Below are positions 1 to 10,719 of a stretch of 64,000 nucleotides of DNA, piece by piece. Made by a program: the position numbers and the translations under genes. The stretch is from Brassica napus (Eukaryota; Streptophyta; Magnoliopsida; Brassicales; Brassicaceae), in contig NC_063446.1 of assembly GCF_020379485.1 (NCBI RefSeq), positions 21,106,610-21,170,609 on the forward strand, read 5' to 3'. Numbering within the stretch: position 1 is the stretch's first letter; the number at the start of each line of letters is the position of its first letter. The notes beneath the pieces were generated by a model. It had not been told where the DNA came from. It did not search any database and saw nothing but the letters and a program-made list of their open reading frames with translations.

Positions 1-1850
1 TAAACTAAAGAAAAAAAGTTAATAATATTTAACACAAAAGAAAGACTTCAGAAAATAGTTCCAACTAATAAGAAACAAGAGATATTAACTTTGTTTTAAT
101 TGTGACCAATAAAATTAAATAAAAGACATAATTTTTATGTCAAAAAATAAAAGTTAATACAGATTAAAATATGAGTTCTTATTATAATATTATATATTTC
201 ACATCTAAGTATGTTTTATTTTTTATGCTTAAATAATAAACGAAATAGTCACGTTAAGTTGAATCTATAGCTTTTTAGAATCTAATATATAAAACACACA
301 AAATACTTATCCAAAATTCGTACCACTTTGACTTCACGAAGTCTTCTAGAAGAAAATGCATTAGAAGACTTCGCAAAAAGTCTTATGAGATATCTTTCAA
401 AATTTGCCTCAGATCTCAAAATATCTGCAAATTCAAAAACATTTAAACGGCTTCAAAATAGAAAAAAACTTCAAAAATGAAAATTTTATGCTTAAAAATA
501 AACACAAGAGTCACATTAGGTTGAATCTATAATTTTTTAGAATCTAACATATAAAACACGCAAAAATACATATCTAAAATTTATAGGTTTACCTTTGAAT
601 GAGAGAAATATGAGAACCATTTAATGAAAAATCTTCAAAAAAAAAAAAAAAATTAGTGAGAAGTTATAAGAAAAAAAGGAGAAAAGAATATAAAGTTTGA
701 TGTTTTGATGTTCAGAGAGATTAGAGAGGTTAGAGAGTTTTAGAGTGAGAAATATTACGTTTTTTCAATCTTTTGAGAGAAAGAAAGAGAATGTGTAAAT
801 TTTATTTATATATAGAGACAAAAATTCTAATTAGGTTAAATATTTTTGATAAATAAAAAATTTCAAGAAGTCTTGTAAGAAAAGACTGTCCAATAAGTCT
901 TTTAAGAAAAGACTTCCCAAGAAGTCTTTTTGATCATAAAATCAATAAAATAACTAAATAGCAAAAGAACCACTTCCTTAAACCTAAAAAAAATTAGAAA
1001 GTGTTTAAATCAAGTTATAAGTCAAATTTTTAAAAAATTAAAAATATAAGATTTCAAACATTCATTCATCTGTGTTAAAATAATTCAATTTTAGTAAAAC
1101 TAAATTTTCATCATTTAGAAATGTTTATTAATACATGATTTTTTTCCCTTTCAAAATTTTTTTTATAAAATTTATTAATTTCTTTTGAGACCCAATACAT
1201 GAGAAGACTTCCTCTGACAGATTTCTGGAAGACTTCGATTTAGGCGGAAAACCTAAATTCTTCTAAAATTTAGGCGGGAACCCTAAATTCTACTAAAATT
1301 TTGGTGGAATATTTCAGAAGATGTTTTGGGAAGACTTATGTGAGTCTTCAGGACCCTAAAATAAAATAAATAAGCAAAAAACACTCCCTTAAACTTTTAA
1401 AGATACTTAGAAAGTGTTTAAATCAAGTTATTAGATAGTCACTAAATACATATGGGTTAAATTAAAAAAAAAGATAAGATTTCAAAATCTAACCCTAAAT
1501 ATACCAACAATACCATCACATATGTTACCACACACCCTAAACCAAAGATTATCATGACTCAATCCACATTCACTCATCTATGTTGAAAATAATTCAATGT
1601 TAGTAAAATTAAATTTTCATCGTTTAGAAATGTTTATTATTATATGATTTCAAATTTTTTTACAACAAAATATTTTTTATAAAAGTTTTAAATTATTTTA
1701 AAGACTAATGAACAAGAATATTTTTTGTAAGTCTTTTCATGTGGAGAGTTATAATGGTAAAACTCAATATATGTTTTTTGTTTAGTCATTGTAATTTTAC
1801 TAGCCTTTTAGGTTAGAGACATTTGCTAAAAACAACCTAAATATTCAAGT
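1..1850. repeat. AT-rich repeat DNA with GAAGTCTT motifs, related to the MULE region on the right
   Basis: No gene is visible. The stretch is AT-rich and carries repeated AAGACTTC/GAAGTCTT motifs (about 340-380, 860-930 and 1200-1350). Two diverged direct copies of about 110 bases occur at about 200-330 and 480-580 (both include TAGAATCTAA and a run like ATATAAAACAC). The purine-rich block at 590-840 (GAGAGA runs and a TATATATAGAGACA motif) looks like the reverse complement of the CTCTCT-rich leader at 8440-8600. I infer a second, inverted relative of the element on the right of the LTR insertion. Confidence 0.5.
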
Positions 1851-1855
1851 CAAAC

Positions 1856-3429
1856 TGTTGCAGACTGGAAGCTGGGTCGCCCAAATGGTTGTTGGAGGTT
1901 CAAATCGGATCAACCAAAGATGAGACCGGTTGGTCGATATGGTCTGAAATCGATTGTAAAACCTGAAACAAATGAAAGATGAATGAGATGCGAATGCTAT
2001 GAAGAATAAACTAAGATAAATAAACAAAGAAAAATGATAGATATGGCGGAATCAAGCTGCTGGATGTGTATCACTCTCAGCTTGATCAAAAGATGGATTG
2101 AAGTGGATTTGCGGAGGAGGTTTTGATTGAATCTCTCAATCGGATTGAATGGTGGGACGATGTGATTGACTCTCTCAATCTGTGTACTGAGCTTATTTGA
2201 TTTGCACAAATAAACTAGACTCACGAAATCAATAGAACAACAAAGAATCTCTCTTTGAATCCTAAGACCGATATTTTATACAAAGAACAATCTTTGATAA
2301 AAACTGAATAACTTTTTATTCACTTGGTGATTAAGGGTGCTCTTTACAATGGACGTCTAGGAGCTTATATAAGGCTCAGAGACAAAGGTCCTAACATTCT
2401 AAAAAAAATAGAAAAGGAAACAAATCAAAACTAAGAAAGAAATCGAAAACTAGCCGTTGGAGCCTTTTGTGGGATTTTGGCTCCAAGTAAAGAATCTGAT
2501 CTTTCTTGAACCTGGATGGTTTAAGGGGATAAGAGAGCTTTCTTGGGACCTTCTTGAATGCTTGATAGATGCTTATCTCGTTCTTGCCTTGGTAGAAAAA
2601 GAGCTGTTGGAGTTTGAATGCAAGAGACTCCAAATAAGGCAGTTCGGTGATAATGGGGATCTTCTTATTCCTATGTGGGCTGGTGCATGGGATGAAGTTG
2701 TAGAACTCTTCTGGCTCGTGTATAATGTCTCCTGGATGTCTTGGTTTAGTCTGGATGTCATCTGGTTCTCCTGGTTGGATTGGAATTGCTTGGAAGGGAT
2801 CAAACCGAAAGATTGTCCAATCTTTCCATAAATAGCTCCGGTTTGATTTAAGTGATTCTCCATTGAACCGACTGATCTCCTGGGTTCTGGTGCAGCTAAG
2901 GACTTCTGGAATACCTCCTGATTGGTTAATATGATCTCCTGGTTCCCATAAATAGCTCTGGGTCGAACCAAGTTGAATTGGTTGAAGACTTTCCATAGAT
3001 GACGTCGGTTTGGCCGGTTCTGGGGAATTGATCATAACTCCTAATTTCCGTGGCCATTTCTCCTGATCTTGAGCTTTCTGGAAATCTGATAAACTCCTCT
3101 TGACTCCTATGATGGGCTTTGCTTCAGGACGCTCCTTAATTGAGCTTGAATCTTCTTCTAAAATCGGATACTCGCAGATGGACGGGCTGGAAAACCTCTG
3201 ACTTGTGAAATTCATAACTTCTTGCTCCGTGAATATTTTGGCTCTATTCCAATTGGGCTGGACTCCTTCTTGAGTGTAGAATCCAATAAAATAATTTTCA
3301 TGTTGAAAGTCCTTCTGGTTGTAGATATATACGCCTTGGACTGAACCTCGGTCGCTGGTACCTCCTAGATGGCCGGTTTGGACGGTTTGGCGAGTCTCTG
3401 GTTGAACCATGGATTTCGTGACCACAACA
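1856..3429 (-). repeat. 3' LTR of the gag-only element
   Basis: Begins TGTTGCAG and ends CACAACA on the plus strand. Matches 5963-7537 along its whole length. It contains the 3' part of the ORF that crosses the polypurine tract, and a near-palindromic TATA-like TTATATAAG near 2365-2373 that would mark the U3/R border on the minus strand. Confidence 0.92.
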
Positions 3430-3752
3430 TCCCCTCCCTCTTGACAAGGTTTCGACCTCGAAACTATGTAACCTGCACCAAGATAGAGCAAGTCAGCTTT
3501 CATCCTCTTTTGAAATTCTAAAACCTTACCTTGGAACTGTTTCGGTTTGGGAATGAAATTTGTATCAGGTGGTTCTCCTTTGAGAAAATAGGAATGGATC
3601 ACGCCTCTGCTCTGGACATGGTCATTTCTTATCTTCTGGAGTGGATGATCCTTCAAATTTTTGGTGCCACGTTTCTGATCATCTTTGGAGTTGATCCTCC
3701 TAGCAACATAAGATAATCTGGTGGGATTTCTTTGAAGCTTTCTTCTTTGCAA
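2391..3752 (-). CDS. Retroelement ORF2, 453 codons, crossing the polypurine tract into the 3' LTR
   Basis: The longest open frame after gag. It opens inside the end of gag in a different frame (overlap 3653-3752), crosses the polypurine tract and continues through most of U3 of the 3' LTR, ending at 2391. The equivalent 339-codon stretch in the 5' LTR (6499-7518) is also open, so the frame was intact at insertion. The protein is hydrophilic, rich in Pro, Gln, Lys and Glu, with no signal peptide, membrane segment or domain I recognise. Alternatives are a real accessory protein or a chance long frame. The first methionine at 3752 is only the ORF limit; the true start is unknown. Confidence 0.5.
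   Translation of the reverse strand: MQRRKLQRNPTRLSYVARRINSKDDQKRGTKNLKDHPLQKIRNDHVQSRGVIHSYFLKGEPPDTNFIPKPKQFQGKVLEFQKRMKADLLYLGAGYIVSRSKPCQEGGDVVVTKSMVQPETRQTVQTGHLGGTSDRGSVQGVYIYNQKDFQHENYFIGFYTQEGVQPNWNRAKIFTEQEVMNFTSQRFSSPSICEYPILEEDSSSIKERPEAKPIIGVKRSLSDFQKAQDQEKWPRKLGVMINSPEPAKPTSSMESLQPIQLGSTQSYLWEPGDHINQSGGIPEVLSCTRTQEISRFNGESLKSNRSYLWKDWTIFRFDPFQAIPIQPGEPDDIQTKPRHPGDIIHEPEEFYNFIPCTSPHRNKKIPIITELPYLESLAFKLQQLFFYQGKNEISIYQAFKKVPRKLSYPLKPSRFKKDQILYLEPKSHKRLQRLVFDFFLSFDLFPFLFFLEC
3430..3442 (-). other. Polypurine tract of the gag-only element
   Basis: Read on the minus strand the bases are a pure purine run (AAGAGGGAGGGGA) ending exactly at the 3' LTR boundary. This is where plus-strand DNA synthesis is primed in LTR retrotransposons. 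Confidence 0.85.
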
Positions 3753-5215
3753 CCTGAAAAATTCTCAACATTCTGGGCAAAAAGCAAGTGCATTATATCT
3801 GTCATGGAAATATTAAGAACATGCTTATCTAAAAGGAATCTTACCATAGGTTTTGGAACTTGAACAATGGATTGTTCAGATTTCGGTTTCCACTTAGAAG
3901 TGGGTTCATGGCTGAGCTTAGGGTCTGGTTCTTTCTTTGGAACTACAATAAGCTTATAGCTTTCATTTTTTCTACCTGTACCAAGAACACACACGTCAGT
4001 ACTAGTATCCAAAGGTGGTGTTTGAAACTTACCTTGGTGGGATACTTTTATGACCGGTTTTACTTCTTTAAGCAACATGGACTGCATTGTGTCTTGAACC
4101 ATCTTCTGGTCCGTCACAGGTGTGGCGCCTGGTGGCTCCTCTCCTTTGAATTCATGCTCCTTAGTTCCTGTTACATCACCCTTTGACAAAGACAAGTGCA
4201 TCATACAAGAATTTTGAGCTAATAAATCAGATTGAATAAAACTATCACTCTTCATAGATAAATCAGTTTTCTTTTCTAGTGATGCTTCTATCAATGCTTG
4301 TTTAGTAGGACAAAATACAGCATAGTGTCCTTTCTTATGACATCTATAACATGTCTGATATTTTAAATCCTCAGAGTTAGAAGACTTACATTGGCTTGAT
4401 GGCTCCTCTTTCTTTGGGTTTAAAATCTCCTTGTCTCTTAGACTTAAATCATGGACAACTTTTGATTCCAACAAAGATGTGGAGATCGTGTCTTTCTCAA
4501 TCTCAGGACCTGTCTTAACATCCTTGGACAAAGACAAGTGACTCATACCAGTGGGAGATGATTTATAAACAAATTTATCAAGTATAGGACTTACCTTGGC
4601 CTTCTCTTGAAAAATCGGTTTGTCTGATTTTTCTTTGGAACCATGAGTTAGATACGTCCTTGGGTATATCTTTTGGATCTTAGATCTTGTGAGTTCTGGT
4701 GAAAATTCATCCCTCATGACTTTCTTAAGATCTCTCCACGTTTTGATAGCTGGCTCCTTGTAAAACCATCTATCATCTTCTTCTTGTACCCATTTAAAGG
4801 CATTACCTCTTAGCTGATCAATGGCATAAGATAGTCTCTCTTCTTTCAGAATGTTGTTGTAGTGAAACCATTCATCAAGGTTCCTCTCCCAAAATAGGTA
4901 ACTTCTTCCTCCTGAAAATGTAAAGAGTTCAATTTTATCAGCAAAAGATTTATGATCAAACCGAGAATTAGCAACATGATGAGTATGGGTTTGAGAAGTT
5001 GGATGTTGATTGATCCTTGAAGGATTTGGTGGCTTGGGCTCGACATAGACAGCCTCTGGTGAGTCTCCAAATCTCCTTTCTCCTTGCTGTGGACGTTGGA
5101 CTCGGGCCTTGTTTCTTTTCCTCAACTGAGCAATCCGATCATTGATCTCTTGCAAAGTTGTCAACTGTTGGTTCTGTTTGACCATCTGACATTGGCCGTG
5201 TGTTTTTCCTACCAT
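3653..5215 (-). CDS. gag: Gag-like polyprotein with zinc knuckle, LTR retrotransposon
   Basis: 520 codons. The N-terminal third has a Gln/Arg-rich lead, then a capsid-like block with motif GNAFKWV followed by a TWRDLKKVMRDEF-type stretch, the hallmark of the Ty3/gypsy retrotransposon gag family (Pfam Retrotrans_gag). Around residue 290 is one CCHC zinc knuckle, CYRCHKKGHYAVFC (C-X2-C-X4-H-X4-C), which packages RNA. The C-terminal part is a Lys/Glu/Ser-rich tail with repeated MHLSLSK-type segments and no protease motif. The frame is uninterrupted and lies between the primer site and the polypurine tract. The methionine at 5215 is taken as the start. Confidence 0.85.
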   Translation of the reverse strand: MVGKTHGQCQMVKQNQQLTTLQEINDRIAQLRKRNKARVQRPQQGERRFGDSPEAVYVEPKPPNPSRINQHPTSQTHTHHVANSRFDHKSFADKIELFTFSGGRSYLFWERNLDEWFHYNNILKEERLSYAIDQLRGNAFKWVQEEDDRWFYKEPAIKTWRDLKKVMRDEFSPELTRSKIQKIYPRTYLTHGSKEKSDKPIFQEKAKVSPILDKFVYKSSPTGMSHLSLSKDVKTGPEIEKDTISTSLLESKVVHDLSLRDKEILNPKKEEPSSQCKSSNSEDLKYQTCYRCHKKGHYAVFCPTKQALIEASLEKKTDLSMKSDSFIQSDLLAQNSCMMHLSLSKGDVTGTKEHEFKGEEPPGATPVTDQKMVQDTMQSMLLKEVKPVIKVSHQGKFQTPPLDTSTDVCVLGTGRKNESYKLIVVPKKEPDPKLSHEPTSKWKPKSEQSIVQVPKPMVRFLLDKHVLNISMTDIMHLLFAQNVENFSGCKEESFKEIPPDYLMLLGGSTPKMIRNVAPKI

Positions 5216-5948
5216 GGCTTCCTGAAATAAATCTCAAAGAGCAAGTGAAAGTATGGGAAGTTTTGGTAGAACCAAAATAAAACAAATGCAATGATGCAAT
5301 TTAACTAAACCAAGAAAATATGCAAATATGAACCGATATGAAATAACTATGCAATAAATAATTTTTTTTTCTTTTGGTTTTCTGAATGTAAACTCGAAAT
5401 TAAACTATATGGTATGATAAGAACCACAAATGGAAAGAAAATATGTAAAAAAACTAACAAGGATATTTTTTTTTGAATTTTCTTAGGATGAAATGCAAAA
5501 AAAACAAAACCGGAAATGTAAACTAAAATGTATGCTTGGACCAAAATGATATAAACTAAGCTGAATGATTTTTTTTTAATGAACATAAGAGACTTATGAA
5601 ACAACTATGGTATGCACGAAATTAAAAAAAATGCTATGCCTTTTTATTTTTATTTTTATGCAAGATTCAAGGAAGAAACAAATATGGAATGTAGATTTTT
5701 TTTTAAATGAATGCACAAAATCTAAAAATGGAAAGTGGAGCTGGGGAATGAATGCAAACACAATATGCGATTTCTTTTTAAAATTTTCGTGAATAAAATG
5801 CAAGAAACTTTTTCTCTTTTGTTTTTTTCTTTTTTTAAGAACAATAACAATGCAAAAACTGTTTTTATGGCTTTTCGATTTATGATGAAAACAAATGCAA
5901 ACAAATATGAATGATGCAAGGATAGAGTGACCTGATTCAGGAGCTTCA
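5216..5948 (-). other. Untranslated leader of the gag-only element
   Basis: Between the primer-binding site and gag. On the plus strand it is A- and T-run-rich, with many ATGCAA-like words. No gene is seen; small open frames here look like chance. It would be the 5' leader of the genomic RNA, where a packaging signal would be expected. Confidence 0.6.
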
Positions 5949-5960
5949 GCTCTGATACCA
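5949..5960 (-). other. Primer-binding site for initiator tRNA-Met
   Basis: The minus strand reads TGGTATCAGAGC, complementary to the 3' end of plant initiator tRNA-Met. It starts two bases inside the inner edge of the 5' LTR. It fixes the element's orientation as minus. Confidence 0.9.
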
Positions 5961-5962
5961 AA

Positions 5963-7537
5963 TGTTGCAGGCTGGAAGCTGGGTAGCCCAAATGGTTGTT
6001 GGAGGTTCAAATCGTACCAACCAAAGATGAGACCGGTTGGTCGATATGGTCTGAAATCGATTGTAAGACCTGAAACAAATGAAAGATGAATGAGATGCGA
6101 ATGCTATGAAGAATAAACTAAGATAAATAAACAAAGAAAAATGATAGATATGGCGGAATCAAGCTGCTGGATGTGTATCACTCTCTGCTTGATCAAAAGA
6201 TGGATTGAAATGGATTTGCGGAGGAGGTTTTGATTGAATCTCTCAATCGGATGGAATGGTGGGACGATGTGATTGACTCTCTCAATCTGTGTACTGAGCT
6301 TATTTGATTTACACAAATAAACTAGACTCACGAAATCAATAGAACAACAAAGAAACTCTCTTTGAATCCTAAAGACCGATATTTTATACAAAGAACAATC
6401 GTTGATAAAAACTGAATAACTTTTTATTAACTTGGTGATTAAGGGTGCTCTTTACAATGGACGTCTAGGAGCTTATATAAGGCTCAGAGACAAAGGTCCT
6501 AACGTTCTAAAACAAATAGAAAAGGAAACAAATCAAAACTAAGAAAGAAATCGAAAACTAGCCGTTGGAGCCTTTTGTGGGATTTTGGCTCCAAGTAAAG
6601 AATCTGATCTTTCTTGAACCTGGATGGTTTAAGGGGATAAAAGAGATTTCTTGGGACCTTCTTGAATGCTTGATAGATGCTTATCTCGTTCTTGCCTTGG
6701 TAGAAAAAGAGCTGTTGGAGTTTGAATGCAAGAGACTCCAAATAAGGGAGTTCGGTGATAATGGGGATCTTCTTATTCCTATGTGGGTTGGTGCATGGGA
6801 TGAAGTTGTAGAACTCTTCTGGCTCGTGTATAATGTCTCCTGGATGTCTTGGTTTAGTCTGGATGTCGTCTGGTTCTCCTGGTTGGATTGGAATTGCTTG
6901 GAAGGGATCAAACCGAAAGATTGTCCAATCTTTCCATAAATAGCTCCGGTTTGATTTAAGTGATTCTCCATTGAACCGACTGATCTCCTGGGTTCTGGTG
7001 CAGCTAAGGACTTCTGGAATATCTCCTGATTGGTTAAGATGATCTCCTGGTTCCCATAAATAGCTCTGGGTCGAACCAAGTTGAATTGGTTGAAGACTTT
7101 CCATAGATGACGTCGGTTTGGCCGGTTCTGGGGAATTGATCATAACTCCTAATTTCCGTGGCCATTTCTCCTGATCTTGGGCTTTCTGGAAATCTGATAA
7201 CCTCCTCTTGACTCCTATGATGGGCTTTGCTTCAGGCCGCTCCTTAATTGAGCTTGAATCTTCTTCTAAAGTCGGATACTCGCAGATGGACGGTCTGGAA
7301 AACCTCTGACTTGTGAAATTCATAACTTCTTGCTCCGTGAATATTTTGGCTCGATTCAAATTGGTCTGGACTCCGTCTTGAGTGTAGAATCCAATAAAAT
7401 TGGTTTCATGTTGAAAGTCCTTCTGGTTGTAGAGATATACGCCTTGGACTGAACCTCGGTCGCTGGTACCTCCAAGATGGCCGGTTTGGACGGTTTGGTG
7501 AGTCTCTGGTTGAACCATGGATTTCGTGACCCCAACA
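5963..7537 (-). repeat. 5' LTR of the gag-only element
   Basis: Starts TGTTGCAG and ends CCCAACA on the plus strand. TATA-like sequence TTATATAAG lies near 6473-6481, so U3 is the part to its right and R/U5 the part to its left. U3 holds an open frame of 339 codons (6499-7518) that lies upstream of this promoter, so it would be expressed only from the 3' copy. Confidence 0.92.
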
Positions 7538-7659
7538 CAAACCTAAAAGTGTACCCCACTTTCAGTCAAATGAAAAGCCAACCTAAAGGGATAATGAAAG
7601 TACTATTTAACCCTTATGACCAAATAAAAAAACAGAAATATATTTTACGTTTTTATCCT

Positions 7660-9830
7660 TCGGAAGTCTACACGTAATAAAAGAAGTCTACATATATATA
7701 GACTTCCTACGAAGTCTACCTTTTAGACTTATTTTGGAGTCTACACTCCAATTTGATCTAATAATTTAATTTTGAAAATGTATAAAAATAATTATTGTGA
7801 TATTTTTAACTAATCATCAATATAATGGATAATATGAAGTAAATAAATTAAAATTTCATATAATTGAACAATTTTGAAGAATATATACTAATTTGGTTAT
7901 CATGTGTTAGACAATGTTCATAGTTTAGAAACAAAAGGTTCTAACATGTTATGTCTTTTAGTGGTTGATTTCATAGGGTTAGATTTTAGATTTTGTTTTG
8001 ATTTTGTTTTATTAACTTAAATCTGCATATTAATGTTTAGTAGTTTATATTTTGTATAATTGAGACTTTTTGATTATCAAGCAAAACATTTAGGGTTTGA
8101 AATTTGTGGTTTAGGGTATCGTAGATCTACAATAAAGTCTATTTATTTGAAGACATCTTTTTAGTCTATATTTTTCAATTTTTTTTACAAAAAAATCATT
8201 ATATTTAAACTAAGTTAAGTTCCTTAAAAATAAGAAAATGAAATCATAAACTATAACTATTAAAAAATAAAGAAATAAATTTAGTAAATCATATATTAAA
8301 ATTATTAAAATAATAAAGAATAAGCAACAATAATGAAATTATTATAGTAGACTTCTAAAAAAGTCTACTATGTTATAGTAAAATCAACTCCAAAATTTTA
8401 ATTTTATTAGGCTTCACGTAAATTTTAACCTAGTTACATTTTTGTCTCCCTATATAAACAGAATTAATACAGTCTCTCTCTAAAGTGGCTGCACAAGTTT
8501 TTAAAACTCTCTCCCTTCTCTCTAAAACTCTCTTTCTTCTCCCTAAAATTCTCTCAATTCTTTCAAAAACTCTTTCATTTCTCTTCTGTCTCTCTAAAAT
8601 TTTCCCAAGTCTTTCTCACAATGTTAACTTGTTATTTTAGATATTATGATTCATGGTTTTCATCTTCTCCTTTAAAAAATGTAAGTTTTAGATCTACAAA
8701 TTTTAAAAGTGTATTTTTATGTTATTTATTTCTAACAATATTATTTTTTTTGTAGGTATTATCACTCATGAATTTCATTTCTCCTCTAAAAATGTAAGTT
8801 TTAGATTTAAATATGTATTTATATGTTTATATTCAAATAAATTTATAGATCAAGCTCTGTGCATTAATTTGCTATTAGTTTATCTTATAAATTCTATTTT
8901 GAAAAGTATTTTCAGATTTAAAATTATTTTCAAATTTCAAAATGTATAGATCTGAAAATTATCAGACAGTGTAGACTTCCAAAGAAATTTACTAAAGCTA
9001 GTAAACTTCATATGAAGTTTACTAAACCACAAAGTTTAAGCAGACTTCATTGGAAGCCTACAAAAATATGACTTTAATTCTTTTCTATGTTTTTTAATAA
9101 TTTTATCTTGTTTTGCAGTTATTTTTTTTCATAGTTGTTTTTTTTCTCCTCCCAAAAATGTAAGGTTTACATCTATAGATTTTAAATATGTGTTCTAGTA
9201 TTTATATTAAAATAAAGTTACATATTCAAATTATATGTCTTTAATAATTACTATTTTATCTATTAAATTATATTTTTAAAAGTTTTTTAGAATTTAACTT
9301 ATTTCAGATCTAATTTTTTTTTTGATAGAGTAGACTTCAAATGAAGTCTACTTAAAAGTTAGGGTTCGTAGACTTGAAAAGAAGTCTACAAGCCTTGAAT
9401 TTTAAGCATATTTCATTAGAAGCTTATTCAAAATATGATTTTAATTTTTAATCTTTTTTTTGCAGGTATTCTCTTCCAAAGTTTTAAAATCATCTTTCCA
9501 AAAATGTAAGCTTTACATATATTCATTATAAGATATTTTATGTTTATAATAAACTAAATTTAAAGATTCATACTTTATGTTTTTGCTTTGTTACAAGGAC
9601 GACAAAAAAAACTATTTTTGAAATATCTTCCAGAACATAATATTTTCAAATTTTCTAAATGTACACTTTTAGATATGAAAATTTTATGTCAGTGTAGACT
9701 TCAACTAAAGTCTACTAAACAATAACTTTACGTTGGCTTAATAAAAAGTCTACTAAAATATGATTTATTTTTTTATCTTATGTTTTTCTCATAACTCTAT
9801 CTTATTTTGCAGGTACTTTTTTTAAGACTT
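7660..9830 (+). repeat. Tandem exon-like units with TAGACTTC inverted motifs
   Basis: A phrase like AAAAATGTAAGTTTTAGAT recurs at about 8677, 8789, 9156 and 9501. It is preceded by a T-rich, (T)GCAGGTA-like or TTGTAGGTA splice-acceptor-like stretch and followed (in the longer units) by paired TAGACTTC...GAAGTCTA motifs. The last two spacings are about 367 and 345 bases. No long frame crosses the units. They look like a multiplied small exon-plus-intron block inside the MULE. Confidence 0.5.
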
Positions 9831-10359
9831 TATTTGAGGCATCAAGATTATGAAAAATCAAACATACTCAAGAATATTTTTTAATATATTGCACTGTAAT
9901 AATTTCTCATAATAAAATATTAATTTTTAAATAATTGTTTAATGCATAATCTATAAAGATTGTATTCATTTTTAGTTGTGTTTCACTTGTATGATATTAT
10001 TCATTTTTTGTTAGATATCAATTTTTTCACAAGATCTAATCAACCAAACAAGTAAAACCACCATAGGCTAAAATAATAACTAACACACATGTGAGAAGAA
10101 GAAAATCTATACAAAATTCTCAAAAAGTTTCAAGAGTAAAACTAATCAATTTTTTTTTGCAATAAGTTCCATGTGTATAATTATAACACATTAACTTTTG
10201 AAATTCACCCAAGACCATTAAATTACTAACATACACTGTAAAATAATTAAATCATGAAAAAATATGATGAATAATACACAATTGCACTTTTAATAGAATT
10301 TACGACGTAGACTTCAACTGCAGTCTACCTTTGTAGATTTACAAAGACGTCTACACTTA

Positions 10360-10710
10360 TTATCTAACACCAAAAAGTTCTAGTTGGCTCTGACTTGATA
10401 CACAAAGGCGTACAAAGTGTGTCTTAGCTAACTCGATCACGTTCCGCACTTGTCTATCATTTGTGACATGCATAGGAGGAGTATCCGGAGCCATTTGTTG
10501 TAAAATGACGTCTGATAAGGAATATGTTAGCACCACCTTCTCGATTTTCTTGTCCAGACCATAATCTTCTAGTGCCATTTCAAGAAGTTCACCATGTGTA
10601 AAACCACCCGACATAAGAAACATTCTCCCTCATTTCCGATTATTGACCACAAACTCCCACAAAGAGCCTTTCACCACCCATTCGCCGTATACAACAGGTA
10701 TCTGAGCCAT
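10360..10710 (-). pseudogene. MULE transposase N-terminal exon, one in-frame stop
   Basis: Reading from ATG at 10710 gives MAQIPVVYGEWVVKG... then a stop (TGA at 10632-10630), then the same frame continues to 10360 through FLMSGGFTHGELLEMALEDY and MHVTNDRQVRNVIELAKTH to RLCVSS. This order (VYGEW opening, a middle block with ELLEMALEDYGL, then NDRQVRN and RLCVSS) is typical of the N-terminal region of Brassicaceae MULE transposases, upstream of the MuDR DNA-binding domain. No zinc finger or DDE catalytic region was found nearby, so only this exon survives. A splice acceptor-like TTTTTTTGCAG precedes the ATG. Confidence 0.75.
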
Positions 10711-10719
10711 TTCCTGCAA

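Larger units (their letters stand above)
1851..7542 (-). mobile_element. Gag-only LTR retrotransposon (TR-GAG type), complete, with 5-bp target duplication
   Basis: The element proper is 1856-7537 and reads on the minus strand. Both ends are TG...CA, and the exact 5-base duplication CAAAC lies at 1851-1855 and 7538-7542. LTRs are 1856-3429 and 5963-7537 (about 1575 bases). They differ by scattered substitutions and small indels, roughly 2-3% in the parts I compared. Next to the 5' LTR is a primer-binding site matching initiator tRNA-Met; next to the 3' LTR is a polypurine tract. The 2.5 kb interior encodes only a Gag-like protein, with no protease, reverse transcriptase or integrase. That matches non-autonomous TR-GAG elements, which borrow pol functions from relatives. 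A second ORF runs from the interior into the 3' LTR. Confidence 0.93.

Noticed and set aside
5347..5792. Short frames in the leader of the gag-only element
   Set aside because: Low-complexity Phe/Lys/Ile frames from A and T runs, on both strands.
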